Shown: positions 17,293-26,037, counted from the first letter of the stretch. The stretch is 64,000 nt of DNA from Rugosimonospora acidiphila (GCF_039543385.1 NZ_BAABJQ010000010.1:62001-126000); one strand, 5' to 3'. Numbers and translations are program-made. The notes: a model not told the origin generated them from the letters alone.

Positions 17293-17793
17293 CGCGTTCC
17301 TCTATCTCCTCGTGGGAACGGCAGGGACGGACATCGGCGCCGCACCGCAGGTGGGCGCCGTTTCTTCGTGGAGAGGGGCGCTTCGAGCGCGGACGCGCGA
17401 GGCGGACCCGGAGGTCGGGTGCTCGCATCGCCGGGGCACGGCGAGCCGGTGTGCCTCGCCGGGAGCGGGCGAGGATCGGCGGAGCCGCCGGGGTGGTGAC
17501 CGGCCGTGCACAGCGAAAATCGACATCACGTGGGCCTCTCCGGGAATGGCGGAGCGGGTGCACGGACACCGAGCGGGTGCGTCCTTGCCGGAAGTTGCGC
17601 TATTTCATGGAGAACTGAAGGGATGAGTGCAAAAATCTTGCACTACTTTGGCTAGAGATTACAGAGCCGCTACCCCTGCGTCAACGTAGCGGCGTGGATC
17701 GATGCGATCCCGCGGAGAAGATCGATGCGGTGCGCGGTTCGGGGCCTTAGGCGCCCGTCGCCGGCGGGCCCGCCGGAAAAATCTTGGCGACTG
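17293..17793. other. Non-coding gap between divergent glucanase and DGPF genes
   Basis: No credible gene is seen in these 500 bp. The glucanase promoter should lie here, giving a leader of up to about 330 nt. The AT-richer stretch near 17600-17670 holds the inverted repeat listed separately. Confidence 0.6.
17626..17644. promoter_or_regulatory. Candidate operator for the glucanase gene
   Basis: A 7-bp perfect inverted repeat AGTGCAA-AAATC-TTGCACT stands out in an AT-richer pocket upstream of the glucanase. The size and TGCA-containing arms resemble LacI/GntR-class sites, but the cognate regulator is unknown. Confidence 0.45.
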
Positions 17794-17820
17794 TGTCGAA
17801 TCCCGGCCCCACCGTTCGAC
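17794..17820 (+). promoter_or_regulatory. ECF42-type promoter in front of the DGPF gene
   Basis: TGTCGAA (17794-17800), 16 bases, then CGAC (17817-17820). As I recall from work on Streptomyces ECF42, these sigma factors read a TGTCGA -35 and CGA/TC -10. The match directly precedes the DGPF gene whose neighbour encodes such a sigma factor, implying autoregulation. It also argues against any start codon upstream of 17898. Confidence 0.75.
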
Positions 17821-17897
17821 GCGTTGACGAGACCGGCACCTGGCCGGTCAGCGGTCGGGAGGGATACCTCACCGGCCCCAACCCGAGGAGTACAGCC

Positions 17898-18320
17898 ATG
17901 CGTTTCATGGTCATTCTGAAGGCCAACGAGGAGTCCGAGGCCGGCGTGCTGCCGGACGAGGGCACGCTCGCCGCGATGGGCAGGTATAACGAGGAGCTGG
18001 TCAAGGCCGGCGTGATGCTGGCCGGCGAGGGGCTGCAGTCGAGTGCGAAGGGCGCGCGGGTCCAGTTCGCCGACACCGGAATCACCGTGATCGACGGGCC
18101 GTTCACGGAGGCGAAGGAGCTGATCGCGGGCTTCTGGCTGATCCAGGTGGGGTCGAAGGAGGAGGCCATCGAGTGGGTCAAGCGCTGCCCGCTCGGCGGC
18201 GGCGCCGAGGTCGAGATCCGTCAGGTGTTCGAGGCCGACGACTTCGGCGCGAACCTCACCCCCGAACTGCGGGACGCCGAGGAGCGCCTGCGCGCGCGGG
18301 TGTCGGAGCGCCAGCAGTAG
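17898..18320 (+). CDS. YCII-family DGPF-domain protein
   Basis: A 140-residue small cytoplasmic protein of the YCII superfamily, with the name-giving DGPF motif in VIDGPFTEAKELIAGFWLIQV. These proteins are the standard genomic partners of ECF42 sigma factors; their biochemical role is not settled. The ATG at 17898 follows GAGGAG, and the ECF42 promoter lies 78 bp upstream. The sigma factor gene follows after 225 bp on the same strand, probably in the same transcript. Confidence 0.92.
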   Translation: MRFMVILKANEESEAGVLPDEGTLAAMGRYNEELVKAGVMLAGEGLQSSAKGARVQFADTGITVIDGPFTEAKELIAGFWLIQVGSKEEAIEWVKRCPLGGGAEVEIRQVFEADDFGANLTPELRDAEERLRARVSERQQ

Positions 18321-18545
18321 GCGGTGCTGTTCTCTGCCTCCTCCTATCTCTATCCCTATGGAGCAGGGTGGCTCGACGCATTGCCGTCGGGGCGGCGAGG
18401 CGACGGCGACGGGACCGGCCGGTGGGCGATTTGCGCCCCCGTGGACCGGTCGGTACCCGCCGGCGCTGGGCCGATCGGCGCCTGGTCCGCCCCGCGCGGC
18501 GCGTCCGCCGTGCGGACCGGGGCCCGTCAGTGCTTTAGTCGGGCT

Positions 18546-19829
18546 GTGACGGCTACCCCAACGCACCGCACCATCGACGCGGTCTGGCGGATCGAGTCCG
18601 CCAGGCTCATCGCCGGACTCGTGAGGCTGGTCCGCGATGTCGGCCTCGCCGAGGACCTCGCCCAGGACGCGCTGGTCGCCGCGCTGGAGCAGTGGCCCTC
18701 CTCCGGAGTCCCGGACAATCCCGGCGCCTGGCTGATGTCCGTGGCGAAGCGGCGGGCGATCGACGCCATCCGCCGCGAGAAGGTGCTGGAGCGCAAGCAC
18801 GAGCAGTTGGGGCGCGAACTCGAGATCGAGCGCGGGACGGGCGTCGCCGACTTCGACGCCGCGGTCGACGGCGCCGAGGTCGGCGACGATCTCCTGCGCC
18901 TCATGTTCATCGCGTGCCATCCCGTGCTGTCCACCGAGGCACGGGTGGCGCTGACCCTGCGGCTGCTCGGTGGCCTGACCACCCCGGAGATCGCGCGGGC
19001 GTTCCTCATCCCGGAGCCCACCGTCGCCCAGCGCATCGTGCGGGCCAAGCGGACGCTGGCCGACAAGCGGGTGCCCTTCGAGGTACCCGGCGGCGACGAG
19101 CGGGCCGCCCGTCTGTCCTCGGTGCTCGAGGTGCTGTACCTCATCTTCAACGAGGGGTACTCGGCGACGGCGGGGGACGACTGGGTGCGACCCGCACTGT
19201 GCGAGGAGGCCATGCGGCTCGGTCGGGTGCTGGCCGAGCTGACGCCGCGGGAGCCCGAGGTACACGGACTGGTGGCGCTCATGGAGATCCAGGCGTCCCG
19301 ACTGCGGGCGAGGGTCGGGCCGTCGGGCGAGCCGGTGCTGCTGCTGGACCAGGACCGGGGGGCCTGGGACCAGCTGCTCATCCGCCGCGGCCTGGCCGCG
19401 CTGGAGCGTGCCGAGGCGATCGGGGACGCGCGCGGCCGGTACGTGCTGCAGGCCGCGATCGCCGCGTGCCACGCGCGGGCGCGTACCGCCGAGCAGACCG
19501 ACTGGCCCCGGATCGCGGAGCTGTACCGGGAGCTGTCCGAGCTCGTACCGTCACCGGTGGTGGAGCTGAACCGGGCCGTGGCGGTCGGGATGGCGTACGG
19601 GCCCGCGGCCGGCCTCGAACTGGTCGACGCGCTGGCGGCGGAGCCATCGCTGAAGGAGTACCACCTGCTACCGAGCGTGCGTGGCGATCTGCTGGCGAGC
19701 CTGGGGCGGCTGGACGAGGCCGGTACCGAGCTGGCGCGGGCGGCGTCGTTGACCCGCAACAACCGGGAGCGCGAACTCCTGCTGCGGCGCGTCGAGGACT
19801 GTGCCCGCGGCCGGGTGCCCACCCGGTAG
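18546..19829 (+). CDS. ECF42-type RNA polymerase sigma factor with C-terminal extension
   Basis: A 427-residue sigma factor. Region 2 is at about 15-80 (RLVRDVGLAEDLAQDALVAALEQW), region 4 at about 130-185 (TLRLLGGLTTPEIARAFLIPEPTVAQRIVRAK), and a long helical C-terminal extension of about 220 residues includes FNEGYSA and WDQLLIRRGL. The extension is the ECF42 hallmark. There is no anti-sigma gene nearby; regulation in this group is thought to use the extension and DGPF partners. GTG at 18546 is chosen because residues before it show no sigma homology and cross the spacer; no clear ribosome site is present, so it may be leaderless or coupled. Confidence 0.88.
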   Translation: MTATPTHRTIDAVWRIESARLIAGLVRLVRDVGLAEDLAQDALVAALEQWPSSGVPDNPGAWLMSVAKRRAIDAIRREKVLERKHEQLGRELEIERGTGVADFDAAVDGAEVGDDLLRLMFIACHPVLSTEARVALTLRLLGGLTTPEIARAFLIPEPTVAQRIVRAKRTLADKRVPFEVPGGDERAARLSSVLEVLYLIFNEGYSATAGDDWVRPALCEEAMRLGRVLAELTPREPEVHGLVALMEIQASRLRARVGPSGEPVLLLDQDRGAWDQLLIRRGLAALERAEAIGDARGRYVLQAAIAACHARARTAEQTDWPRIAELYRELSELVPSPVVELNRAVAVGMAYGPAAGLELVDALAAEPSLKEYHLLPSVRGDLLASLGRLDEAGTELARAASLTRNNRERELLLRRVEDCARGRVPTR

Positions 19830-19870
19830 CCGGGTAACGCCGCGGCCCGTGGCGAACCGGTAGCGGTCGG

Positions 19871-19883
19871 GGGAGCGCTCTCA
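19871..19883. promoter_or_regulatory. LacI/CebR-type operator 1
   Basis: GGGAGCGCTCTCA is close to the GGGAGCGCTCCC core recognised by the Streptomyces cellobiose regulator CebR (LacI family). It lies about 590 bp before an operon that ends in a beta-glucosidase gene. No CebR-like gene is adjacent. Confidence 0.55.
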
Positions 19884-20060
19884 CAGCCGGGCCGGCGGCC
19901 CGGCGGTCGGGCGGCAAGGTAACCGCGAGACCACGGTTGAATAACGAAAGGCGCGCGGTTCTCGGTAGCAAGCCAGGGCCGGTATGGACAGTCGTGGGCC
20001 GGCTATGCAGAGAATCGATAGCGGACGGCGCCGCCGGACCGGCCCATCCCAGGCTCTCAA

Positions 20061-20072
20061 GAGAACGCTCTC
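20061..20072. promoter_or_regulatory. LacI-type operator 2 next to the promoter
   Basis: GAGAACGCTCTC, a palindrome with one central mismatch, lies 5 bp before the -35 box at 20078. It is related to the upstream operator, suggesting one repressor binding two sites 190 bp apart. Confidence 0.55.
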
Positions 20073-20077
20073 ACGTC

Positions 20078-20106
20078 TTGACGCGGCGTTGGCCCGGATG
20101 TTTAAT
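20078..20106 (+). promoter_or_regulatory. Sigma-70-type promoter of the sugar ABC operon
   Basis: TTGACG (20078-20083), a 17-bp spacer and TTTAAT (20101-20106): five of six matches at both boxes with ideal spacing, unusually good for this genome. Expected start is near 20113. Confidence 0.65.
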
Positions 20107-20177
20107 CCACAACATAGTTCAATGCCAAAGTTTAGATGGCTGGCCGTCCGTTGGCTATCGATTTGCCGCCCATTCGC

Positions 20178-20285
20178 GCATCACGCTCCACCGCATCACG
20201 CTCCACCGCGTTACCGGATACCGCGTCACCACACGCCGCGTCACCACACGTCGGCGTCATCGCACCGTCGCGTCATCGCACCACC
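20178..20285 (+). repeat. Degenerate 15-16 bp tandem repeat array in the leader
   Basis: Seven head-to-tail units: GCATCACGCTCCACC twice exactly (20178-20207), GCGTTACCGGATACC, GCGTCACCACACGCC, GCGTCACCACACGTC (to 20252), then two 16-bp units starting GCGTCATCGCACC (20254-20285). The pattern is GCRTCAYC with a C-rich tail. It lies between the promoter and the binding-protein start, so it is probably transcribed. There are no spacers, so it is not a CRISPR array. Confidence 0.75.
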
Positions 20286-20463
20286 CCAAAAGACCGCAAC
20301 GCTCAACACACCGCACCGCAACCGGCCGCCACGGCCGGGCCTTCGCCGGCGCGGCCGTCATGCTTCGTCCGGCGGCCACACGCCGTCCGGTGGCCCACGC
20401 GGCCTGTCTCGCGCGACATCTCCAAAGACCGACGTTCCCGCCGGACACAAAGGAAGGCCATAC

Positions 20464-21774
20464 GTGAGCCCTCGCAGAATCGGCCTGCTGGCCGCTGCCG
20501 CGCTCCTGGTCGCGCCCGCGCTCATCGGGTGCAGCAACAGCGGCAGCTCAGACAGTGGAGGATCCACCACGCTCACCTACTGGGCGAGCAACCAGGGTTC
20601 CAGCCTGGACAACGACAAGCAGGTTCTCCAGCCGGAGCTGGACAAGTTCAAGCAGCAGACCGGCATCACCGTCAAGCTCGAGGTCATCGGCTGGCCCGAC
20701 CTGCTCAACCGCATCCTCGCGGCGACCACGTCCGGCCAGGGCCCCGATGTGCTGAACATCGGTAACACCTGGTCGGCCACGCTGCAGGCCACCGGCGCGC
20801 TGCTGCCGTTCGACGACTCCACCATGGCCGCGATCGGGGGCAAGGACCGCTTCCTGACCGGCAGCCTGTCGGCCACCGGCGTGCAGGGCAAGCCGCCGGC
20901 GGCGGTGCCGATCTACTCCCTGGCGTACGGGCTGTACTACAACAAGAAGGAGTTCGCTGCCGCCGGCATCGCGAACCCGCCGACGACCTGGGACGAGCTG
21001 GTCACCGACGGCAAGAAGCTCACCCACGGCGACCAGTGGGGCCTGGCCCTGGAGGCCGGTAACCCGACGGAAAACGCGCACCACGCGTTCGCCTTCAGCG
21101 AGCAGTACGGCGGCTCGTGGTTCGACTCGTCCGGCAAGCCGACCTTCGACACCGACGCCAACGTGGCCGCGCTCAAGCGGTACATCGACTTCATGGCGAC
21201 TGACAAGATCGTGAACCCCAGCGACGTGCAGTACGCCAACAACACGTCGATCACCGACTTCGCGACCGGCAAGGCCGCGATGATCCTGTGGCAGGCGGCG
21301 GACAGCGGCATCAAGACGCACGGCATGAGCCCCGACGACTACGGCGTGGCACCGGTGCCGTTCGAGATGCCGGCGCCGTCCGGTGGCCAGCACATCAACA
21401 GCATGGTGGCCGGCATCAACATGGCGGTGTTCGCCAACACCAAGCACAAGGACGCCTCGCTGAAGTTCGTGAAGTTCATGACCAGCGCCCCCGAGCAGAT
21501 CGCCCTGAACAAGACGTACGCCTCGCTGCCGACGGTGCAGGACGCGTACTCCGACCCGGCGTTCCAGACTCCGACGGTGAAGATGTACCAGCAGGTGCTG
21601 TCGACCACGGCCGCGCCGCTGCCGGCGGTGCCCGAGGAGAGCCAGTTCGAGACGCTGGTCGGCGGTGCCATGAAGGATCTGTTCGCGCAGGCGGCCAGCG
21701 GCAAGGCGGTCACCGATGCGGATATCAAGGCCAAACTGACGGCGGCTCAGCAGCAGGTCAAGGCCGGCGGCTGA
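20464..21774 (+). CDS. Sugar ABC transporter substrate-binding lipoprotein (SBP family 1)
   Basis: Extracytoplasmic sugar receptor of 436 residues. A short signal ends in lipobox LIGC (Cys23) followed by a Ser/Gly linker. The mature domain begins TTLTYWASNQG and contains the family-1 stretch WPDLLNRILAATTSGQGPDVLNIGNTW. The GTG at 20464 has AAGGAAGG about 8 bases upstream. It heads an operon with two permeases and a GH1 beta-glucosidase, which suggests cellobiose or another beta-glucoside as ligand. No ATPase is encoded nearby; such actinobacterial systems often share a distant MsiK-type ATPase. Confidence 0.92.
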   Translation: MSPRRIGLLAAAALLVAPALIGCSNSGSSDSGGSTTLTYWASNQGSSLDNDKQVLQPELDKFKQQTGITVKLEVIGWPDLLNRILAATTSGQGPDVLNIGNTWSATLQATGALLPFDDSTMAAIGGKDRFLTGSLSATGVQGKPPAAVPIYSLAYGLYYNKKEFAAAGIANPPTTWDELVTDGKKLTHGDQWGLALEAGNPTENAHHAFAFSEQYGGSWFDSSGKPTFDTDANVAALKRYIDFMATDKIVNPSDVQYANNTSITDFATGKAAMILWQAADSGIKTHGMSPDDYGVAPVPFEMPAPSGGQHINSMVAGINMAVFANTKHKDASLKFVKFMTSAPEQIALNKTYASLPTVQDAYSDPAFQTPTVKMYQQVLSTTAAPLPAVPEESQFETLVGGAMKDLFAQAASGKAVTDADIKAKLTAAQQQVKAGG

Positions 21775-21881
21775 GTCTCCGGCTTCCGCGCAACGGGCAG
21801 GCCGGGGCCGTGGAGTCCTTCTCCGCGGCCCCGGCGCCCGCCCCGCAGTCGCGCCCCCCTCCGGGCACCGTAAGGAGTTTC

Positions 21882-22871
21882 ATGACAACCGTCACCACCC
21901 CGGCGGCCGGGCCCGGTACGGCGGCCGGCGATCCGACCACGTCCGCCAGGAAGCGGCGCCGCCGTCGGGTCAAGGGGAACCGTGCCACCCCGTACCTGAT
22001 GCTGCTCCTCGCCGTCCTGCTGGAACTGCTGGTGCACATCATCCCGATGATCACCGGCGTCTGGATGAGCCTGCGCGGGCTCACCCAGTTCTTCATCCGC
22101 AACTGGTCGGCGGCGCCGTACATCGGCCTCAACAACTTCCGCGTGGCGCTGGACTTCAACAGCCCGATCGGCAGCAATCTGGTGCACTCGCTCGGCGTGA
22201 CCGCCGGGTACAGCGCGTTGACCGTGGGCTTCTGCTGGCTGTTCGGCGTCACCGCCGGCGTCCTCCTGCAGCGGCCGTTCCGCGGTCGCGGCCTGCTCCG
22301 CACGATCTTCCTGGCCCCGTACGCACTGCCGGCCTACGCGGCGGTGATCACCTGGAGCTTCATGCTCCAGCGGGACACCGGCGTGGTCAACCACGTACTG
22401 GTAGACGAGCTGCATCTGTTCCACAGCCGGCCGTTCTGGCTCATCGGCGGCAACAGCTTCGTCTCGCTGGTGGTCGTGTCGGTGTGGCGCACCTGGCCGT
22501 TCGCGCTGCTGGTGCTGACCGCGGGGCTGCAGACCATCCCCACCGAGCTGTACGAGGCGGCCGCGATGGACGGAGCCGGGTTCATGCGGCAGCTGCGCAA
22601 CATCACGCTGCCCATGCTGCGCCCGGTCAACCAGGTACTGCTGCTGGTGCTGTTCCTGTGGAGCTTCAACGACTTCAATACGCCATACGTGTTGTTCGGC
22701 TCGGCCGCACCGCACGCGGCGGACCTCATTTCCATCCACATCTACCAGAGTTCGTTCGTCACCTGGAACTTCGGCCTCGGTTCGGCGATGAGCGTGCTGC
22801 TGTTGCTGTTCCTACTCGTGGTGACCGCCGTCTACCTGTACAGCACGTCCCGCCGGAGGACCGATGCGTGA
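21882..22871 (+). CDS. Sugar ABC transporter permease (MalF type)
   Basis: Inner-membrane permease of 329 residues. A basic N-terminus (about 1-43, rich in Arg/Lys) is followed by six helices. The EAA loop is ELYEAAAMDGAGFMRQLRNITLPML, the docking site for the ATPase. ATG at 21882 follows TAAGGAG by 6 bases. It is followed by the second permease with an 8-bp overlap. Confidence 0.93.
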   Translation: MTTVTTPAAGPGTAAGDPTTSARKRRRRRVKGNRATPYLMLLLAVLLELLVHIIPMITGVWMSLRGLTQFFIRNWSAAPYIGLNNFRVALDFNSPIGSNLVHSLGVTAGYSALTVGFCWLFGVTAGVLLQRPFRGRGLLRTIFLAPYALPAYAAVITWSFMLQRDTGVVNHVLVDELHLFHSRPFWLIGGNSFVSLVVVSVWRTWPFALLVLTAGLQTIPTELYEAAAMDGAGFMRQLRNITLPMLRPVNQVLLLVLFLWSFNDFNTPYVLFGSAAPHAADLISIHIYQSSFVTWNFGLGSAMSVLLLLFLLVVTAVYLYSTSRRRTDA

Positions 22872-23703
22872 GCCAAGCTGGGTCAAGGTGACCCGCGCGG
22901 TGGTACTGACCGCGCTCGCCCTGTTCACCCTGGTCCCGATCTACGTGATGCTCACGTCCGGGCTCAAGCCGCTGCGCGACGTGCAGGGTCCGTTCGACTG
23001 GATTCCGTCCCACCTGACGGTGGAACCGTTCGTCGACATGTGGCACACGGTGCCGCTCGGCCGGTACTTCGTGAACAGCGCCATCGTCAGCTCGTGCGCG
23101 ATGGCCTGCTCCGTGGTGGTCGCCATCTTCGCCGCGTACGCGGTGAGCCGGTACCGGTTCGCCGGCCGCCGGGTCTTCTCCGTCACGGTGCTGTCGACCC
23201 AGATGTTCCCGGGCATCCTGTTCCTGCTGCCGCTGTTCCTCATCTACGTCAACATCAACAAGTACACCGGGCTCCAGCTCTACGCGACGCGCACCGGTCT
23301 GGTCGTCACCTACCTCACCTTCTCGCTGCCGTTCTCGATCTGGATGCTGGTCGGCTACTTCGACTCCATCCCGCGCGGGCTGGACGAGTCGGCCCAGGTC
23401 GACGGCGCCGGACCGCTGCGCACGCTGATCCAGGTCATCCTGCCCACCGCGCTGCCGGGCGTCATCGCGGTCGCGGTGTACGCGTTCATGACGGCCTGGG
23501 GTGAGGTGCTGTTCGCCTCGGTGATGACCAATGACAGCACGCGGACGCTCGCGGTCGGATTGCAGAGCTACTCCACCTACGAGGACGTGTACTGGAACCA
23601 GGTGATGGCCGCCTCGCTGGTCGTCAGCGCTCCGGTGGTGGCCGGGTTCCTCGCGCTGCAGCGTCACTTCGTCGCCGGGTTGACCGCGGGCGCGGTCAAG
23701 TAA
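22864..23703 (+). CDS. Sugar ABC transporter permease (MalG type)
   Basis: Second permease of the operon, 279 residues, six predicted helices. Its EAA loop reads GLDESAQVDGAGPLRTLIQVILPTALPG. The ATG at 22864 overlaps the end of the MalF-type gene, with GGAGGA just upstream, indicating coupled translation. The beta-glucosidase gene follows after 25 bp. Confidence 0.93.
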   Translation: MREPSWVKVTRAVVLTALALFTLVPIYVMLTSGLKPLRDVQGPFDWIPSHLTVEPFVDMWHTVPLGRYFVNSAIVSSCAMACSVVVAIFAAYAVSRYRFAGRRVFSVTVLSTQMFPGILFLLPLFLIYVNINKYTGLQLYATRTGLVVTYLTFSLPFSIWMLVGYFDSIPRGLDESAQVDGAGPLRTLIQVILPTALPGVIAVAVYAFMTAWGEVLFASVMTNDSTRTLAVGLQSYSTYEDVYWNQVMAASLVVSAPVVAGFLALQRHFVAGLTAGAVK

Positions 23704-23728
23704 ACCGTTTAGTCAGTCGAGGAGAGTC

Positions 23729-25099
23729 ATGGAGCTTCTGCGGGGCCTGGTGCCGGACTTTGTATGGGGTGCGGCCACGTCCGCGTACCAGATCGAGGGT
23801 GCGGTGGCTGAGGATGGCCGATCACCGTCCATCTGGGACACGTACTGTCGGGTTCCCGGTGCGATCGACAACGGCGACACCGGCGATGTGGCGTGCGACC
23901 ACTACCACCGGTGGCAGGAGGACGTCGCGCTGATGCGGCGGCTGGGCGTCGACGCGTACCGGTTCTCCATCGCGTGGCCCAGGATCCTGCCGGACGGCAC
24001 CGGCCGGGTGAACCAGGCCGGCCTGGACTTCTACGAGCGGCTGGTCGACGAGCTGCTCTCCTCGGGCATCCGGCCGTTCGCCACCCTGTACCACTGGGAC
24101 CTGCCGCAGGTCATGCAGGACCGCGGCGGCTGGCCGGCGCGCGACACCGCGCTGGCGTTCGCCGAGTACGCGCGGGTGGTGGGCGAGCGGCTGGGCGACC
24201 GGATCCACGATTGGTTCACGGTGAACGAGCCGCTGTGTTCGGCGTGGATCGGCTACCTGGAGGGCCGGATGGCGCCGGGGGAGCGGGACCTGGCGCGCGC
24301 CATTCCTGCGTCCCATCATCTGCTGTTGGGCCACGGGCTGGCCGCGGCGGCGCTGCGCGAGGTGTCGCGCGGCGAGGTCCGGGTGGGTGCGGTGCTCAAC
24401 CTGAGCCCGTGCGAGCCGGCCAGCGAGGACGAGCGGGACGTGGCGGCGGCGCGCCGGGCGGACGGGCACACGAACCGGTGGTGGCTGGATCCGCTGCACG
24501 GCCGGGGCTACCCGCGGGACATGGTCGAGGCGTACGGCATCGAGCCGCCGGTGCGCGACGGTGACCTGGACATCATCGCCACGCCGATGGAGCACGTCGG
24601 GCTCAACTACTACTTCCGCCAGGTGGTCACCGACGACCCCGAGGGGCCGGTTCCGTGGGCCCGGATGATCAGCGTGCCGGACTGGACGTTGACCGGGATG
24701 GACTGGGAGGTTCACCCGGACGGGCTGGAGCAGCTGCTGGTGCGGCTGACCGACGAGTACCAGGCGCGGCAGATCTACGTCACGGAGAACGGTTCGGCCT
24801 GGCCGGACGAGATCGAGCCGGACGGCCACGTGGAGGACAAGGAGCGCACCGACTACCTGGAGCGCCACCTGGCGGCGTGTGCCGCCGCGGCGCGCCGGGG
24901 CGCCCCGCTGGCCGGCTACTTCGCCTGGTCGCTGCTGGACAACTTCGAGTGGGCGTACGGGTACGCGAAGCGGTTCGGGCTGGTGCACGTGGACTACCCG
25001 ACACAGCGGCGCACCATCAAGGCCAGCGGGCACCGGTACGCCGACATCATCCGCAGCTACCGCCAGCCGCAGGGGGAGCCGCAGCCCATCGGAAGTTGA
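23729..25099 (+). CDS. GH1 beta-glucosidase
   Basis: Cytoplasmic glycoside hydrolase family 1 enzyme, 456 residues, typical length, no signal peptide. The acid/base Glu is in FTVNEP (E167) and the nucleophile Glu in YVTENG (E353). The N-terminal signature FVWGAATSAYQIEGA is intact. It should hydrolyse imported cellobiose or other beta-glucosides to glucose. CGAGGAGAG precedes the ATG and the gene closes the operon with the sugar ABC transporter. Confidence 0.96.
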   Translation: MELLRGLVPDFVWGAATSAYQIEGAVAEDGRSPSIWDTYCRVPGAIDNGDTGDVACDHYHRWQEDVALMRRLGVDAYRFSIAWPRILPDGTGRVNQAGLDFYERLVDELLSSGIRPFATLYHWDLPQVMQDRGGWPARDTALAFAEYARVVGERLGDRIHDWFTVNEPLCSAWIGYLEGRMAPGERDLARAIPASHHLLLGHGLAAAALREVSRGEVRVGAVLNLSPCEPASEDERDVAAARRADGHTNRWWLDPLHGRGYPRDMVEAYGIEPPVRDGDLDIIATPMEHVGLNYYFRQVVTDDPEGPVPWARMISVPDWTLTGMDWEVHPDGLEQLLVRLTDEYQARQIYVTENGSAWPDEIEPDGHVEDKERTDYLERHLAACAAAARRGAPLAGYFAWSLLDNFEWAYGYAKRFGLVHVDYPTQRRTIKASGHRYADIIRSYRQPQGEPQPIGS

Positions 25100-25159
25100 G
25101 ATCAACTCCGGTTATCAAATTGAGACCGGCTCCGTTTCGCGTTTGGCATACTGCCCGCC

Positions 25160-25924
25160 ATGACGATCAAGCATGGTGGGCCGGCCGGTGACGGTGGCGA
25201 TGCCGCGCGTGGTGCGGGGACGGTGGATGTCGTCGACGGCGACAGCGAGCTGAAGGCCCGGCTGGAGAAGGAGCTGACCGCCTTCAACGTCAGGATGACC
25301 GGCGCCGACGACGAGGCGTCGCTCTCGGTCCGGGTGACGGACCAGGCGGGGGCGCTCGTCGGCGGGCTGGCCGGCTGGACCTGGGGCGGCTGCGGCGGGA
25401 TCGGGCTGCTGTGGGTACGCGAGCAGAGCCGTCGCGAGGGCTGGGGCAGCCGGCTGCTGCGCGCGGCCGAACAGGAGGCCCGGCGCCGCGGCTGCACCCG
25501 GATGGTCGTGTCCTCGATGACGTTCCAGGCGCCGGGCTTCTACCGGCGGCACGGGTACGTCGAGACCGGCCGCACCGAGGGGCTGCCCGGCGGCCACAGC
25601 GACGTCCACTTCTTCAAGCGCCTCGACGGCAAGGCGACCGGCCCGCGCCTGCGGGTCGCCGTGGTGCTCGATCTGCCCGGGCAGCACGTGGACGCCGCTC
25701 AGCGCTACCAGGACCTGGTGCGGCCCCTGCTCGCCGACCACGGTGGGCGCCTGGAGCAGCGGCTGCGGACCGCGGACTCGGGTACCGAGGTGCACGTGCT
25801 GTCGTTCGCGTCGCGGTCAGGTTACGACTCCTACCTGGCCGATCCCCGGCGGGCCGAGTACCACGCGGAGCTGGGCGACGCGGAGCCGCGCGGCCGGGTG
25901 CTCGAGGTGCATGAGGTCATCTAA
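25160..25924 (+). CDS. GNAT acetyltransferase fused to a DUF1330-like domain
   Basis: A 254-residue two-domain protein. Residues about 20-155 are a GNAT N-acetyltransferase, with the acetyl-CoA-binding stretch REQSRREGWGSRLLRAAEQEA and the closing GFYRRHGYVE. Residues about 160-254 resemble the small ferredoxin-like DUF1330 fold (FASRSGYDSYLADPRRAEY). The acceptor substrate is not evident. The ATG lacks a strong ribosome site. A GTTGA-GA-TCAAC palindrome lies about 55 bp upstream and may be regulatory. The gene stands alone between the beta-glucosidase and a convergent lactate permease. Confidence 0.8.
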   Translation: MTIKHGGPAGDGGDAARGAGTVDVVDGDSELKARLEKELTAFNVRMTGADDEASLSVRVTDQAGALVGGLAGWTWGGCGGIGLLWVREQSRREGWGSRLLRAAEQEARRRGCTRMVVSSMTFQAPGFYRRHGYVETGRTEGLPGGHSDVHFFKRLDGKATGPRLRVAVVLDLPGQHVDAAQRYQDLVRPLLADHGGRLEQRLRTADSGTEVHVLSFASRSGYDSYLADPRRAEYHAELGDAEPRGRVLEVHEVI

Positions 25925-26007
25925 CCGATTCCGGCGCGGGGACGCCCTCCCGGCGAGACGGGTCGGCGCGGTGCCGAGGTTGCGGCTGGCGACGGGCGCC
26001 CGGAGGG

Positions 26008-26037
26008 CTCGGCGGGGACCCCGCGGTCCCCGCCGAG
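26008..26037. terminator. Bidirectional hairpin terminator
   Basis: A 13-bp perfect G+C-rich stem (26008-26020 with 26025-26037) closes a CCGC loop between the convergent GNAT and lactate permease genes, 5 bp from the permease stop. Confidence 0.75.

Larger units (their letters stand above)
19830..20463. other. Control region and leader of the beta-glucoside operon
   Basis: A 634-bp gap with no convincing gene. It carries two LacI-type operators (19871-19883, 20061-20072), a good promoter (20078-20106) and a degenerate 15-bp repeat array (20178-20285). From the predicted start near 20113, the leader would be about 350 nt, much longer than usual. Confidence 0.65.

Noticed and set aside
20178..20285. 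CRISPR array
   Set aside because: Units are only 15-16 bp, directly adjacent, without spacers, and no cas gene is present.
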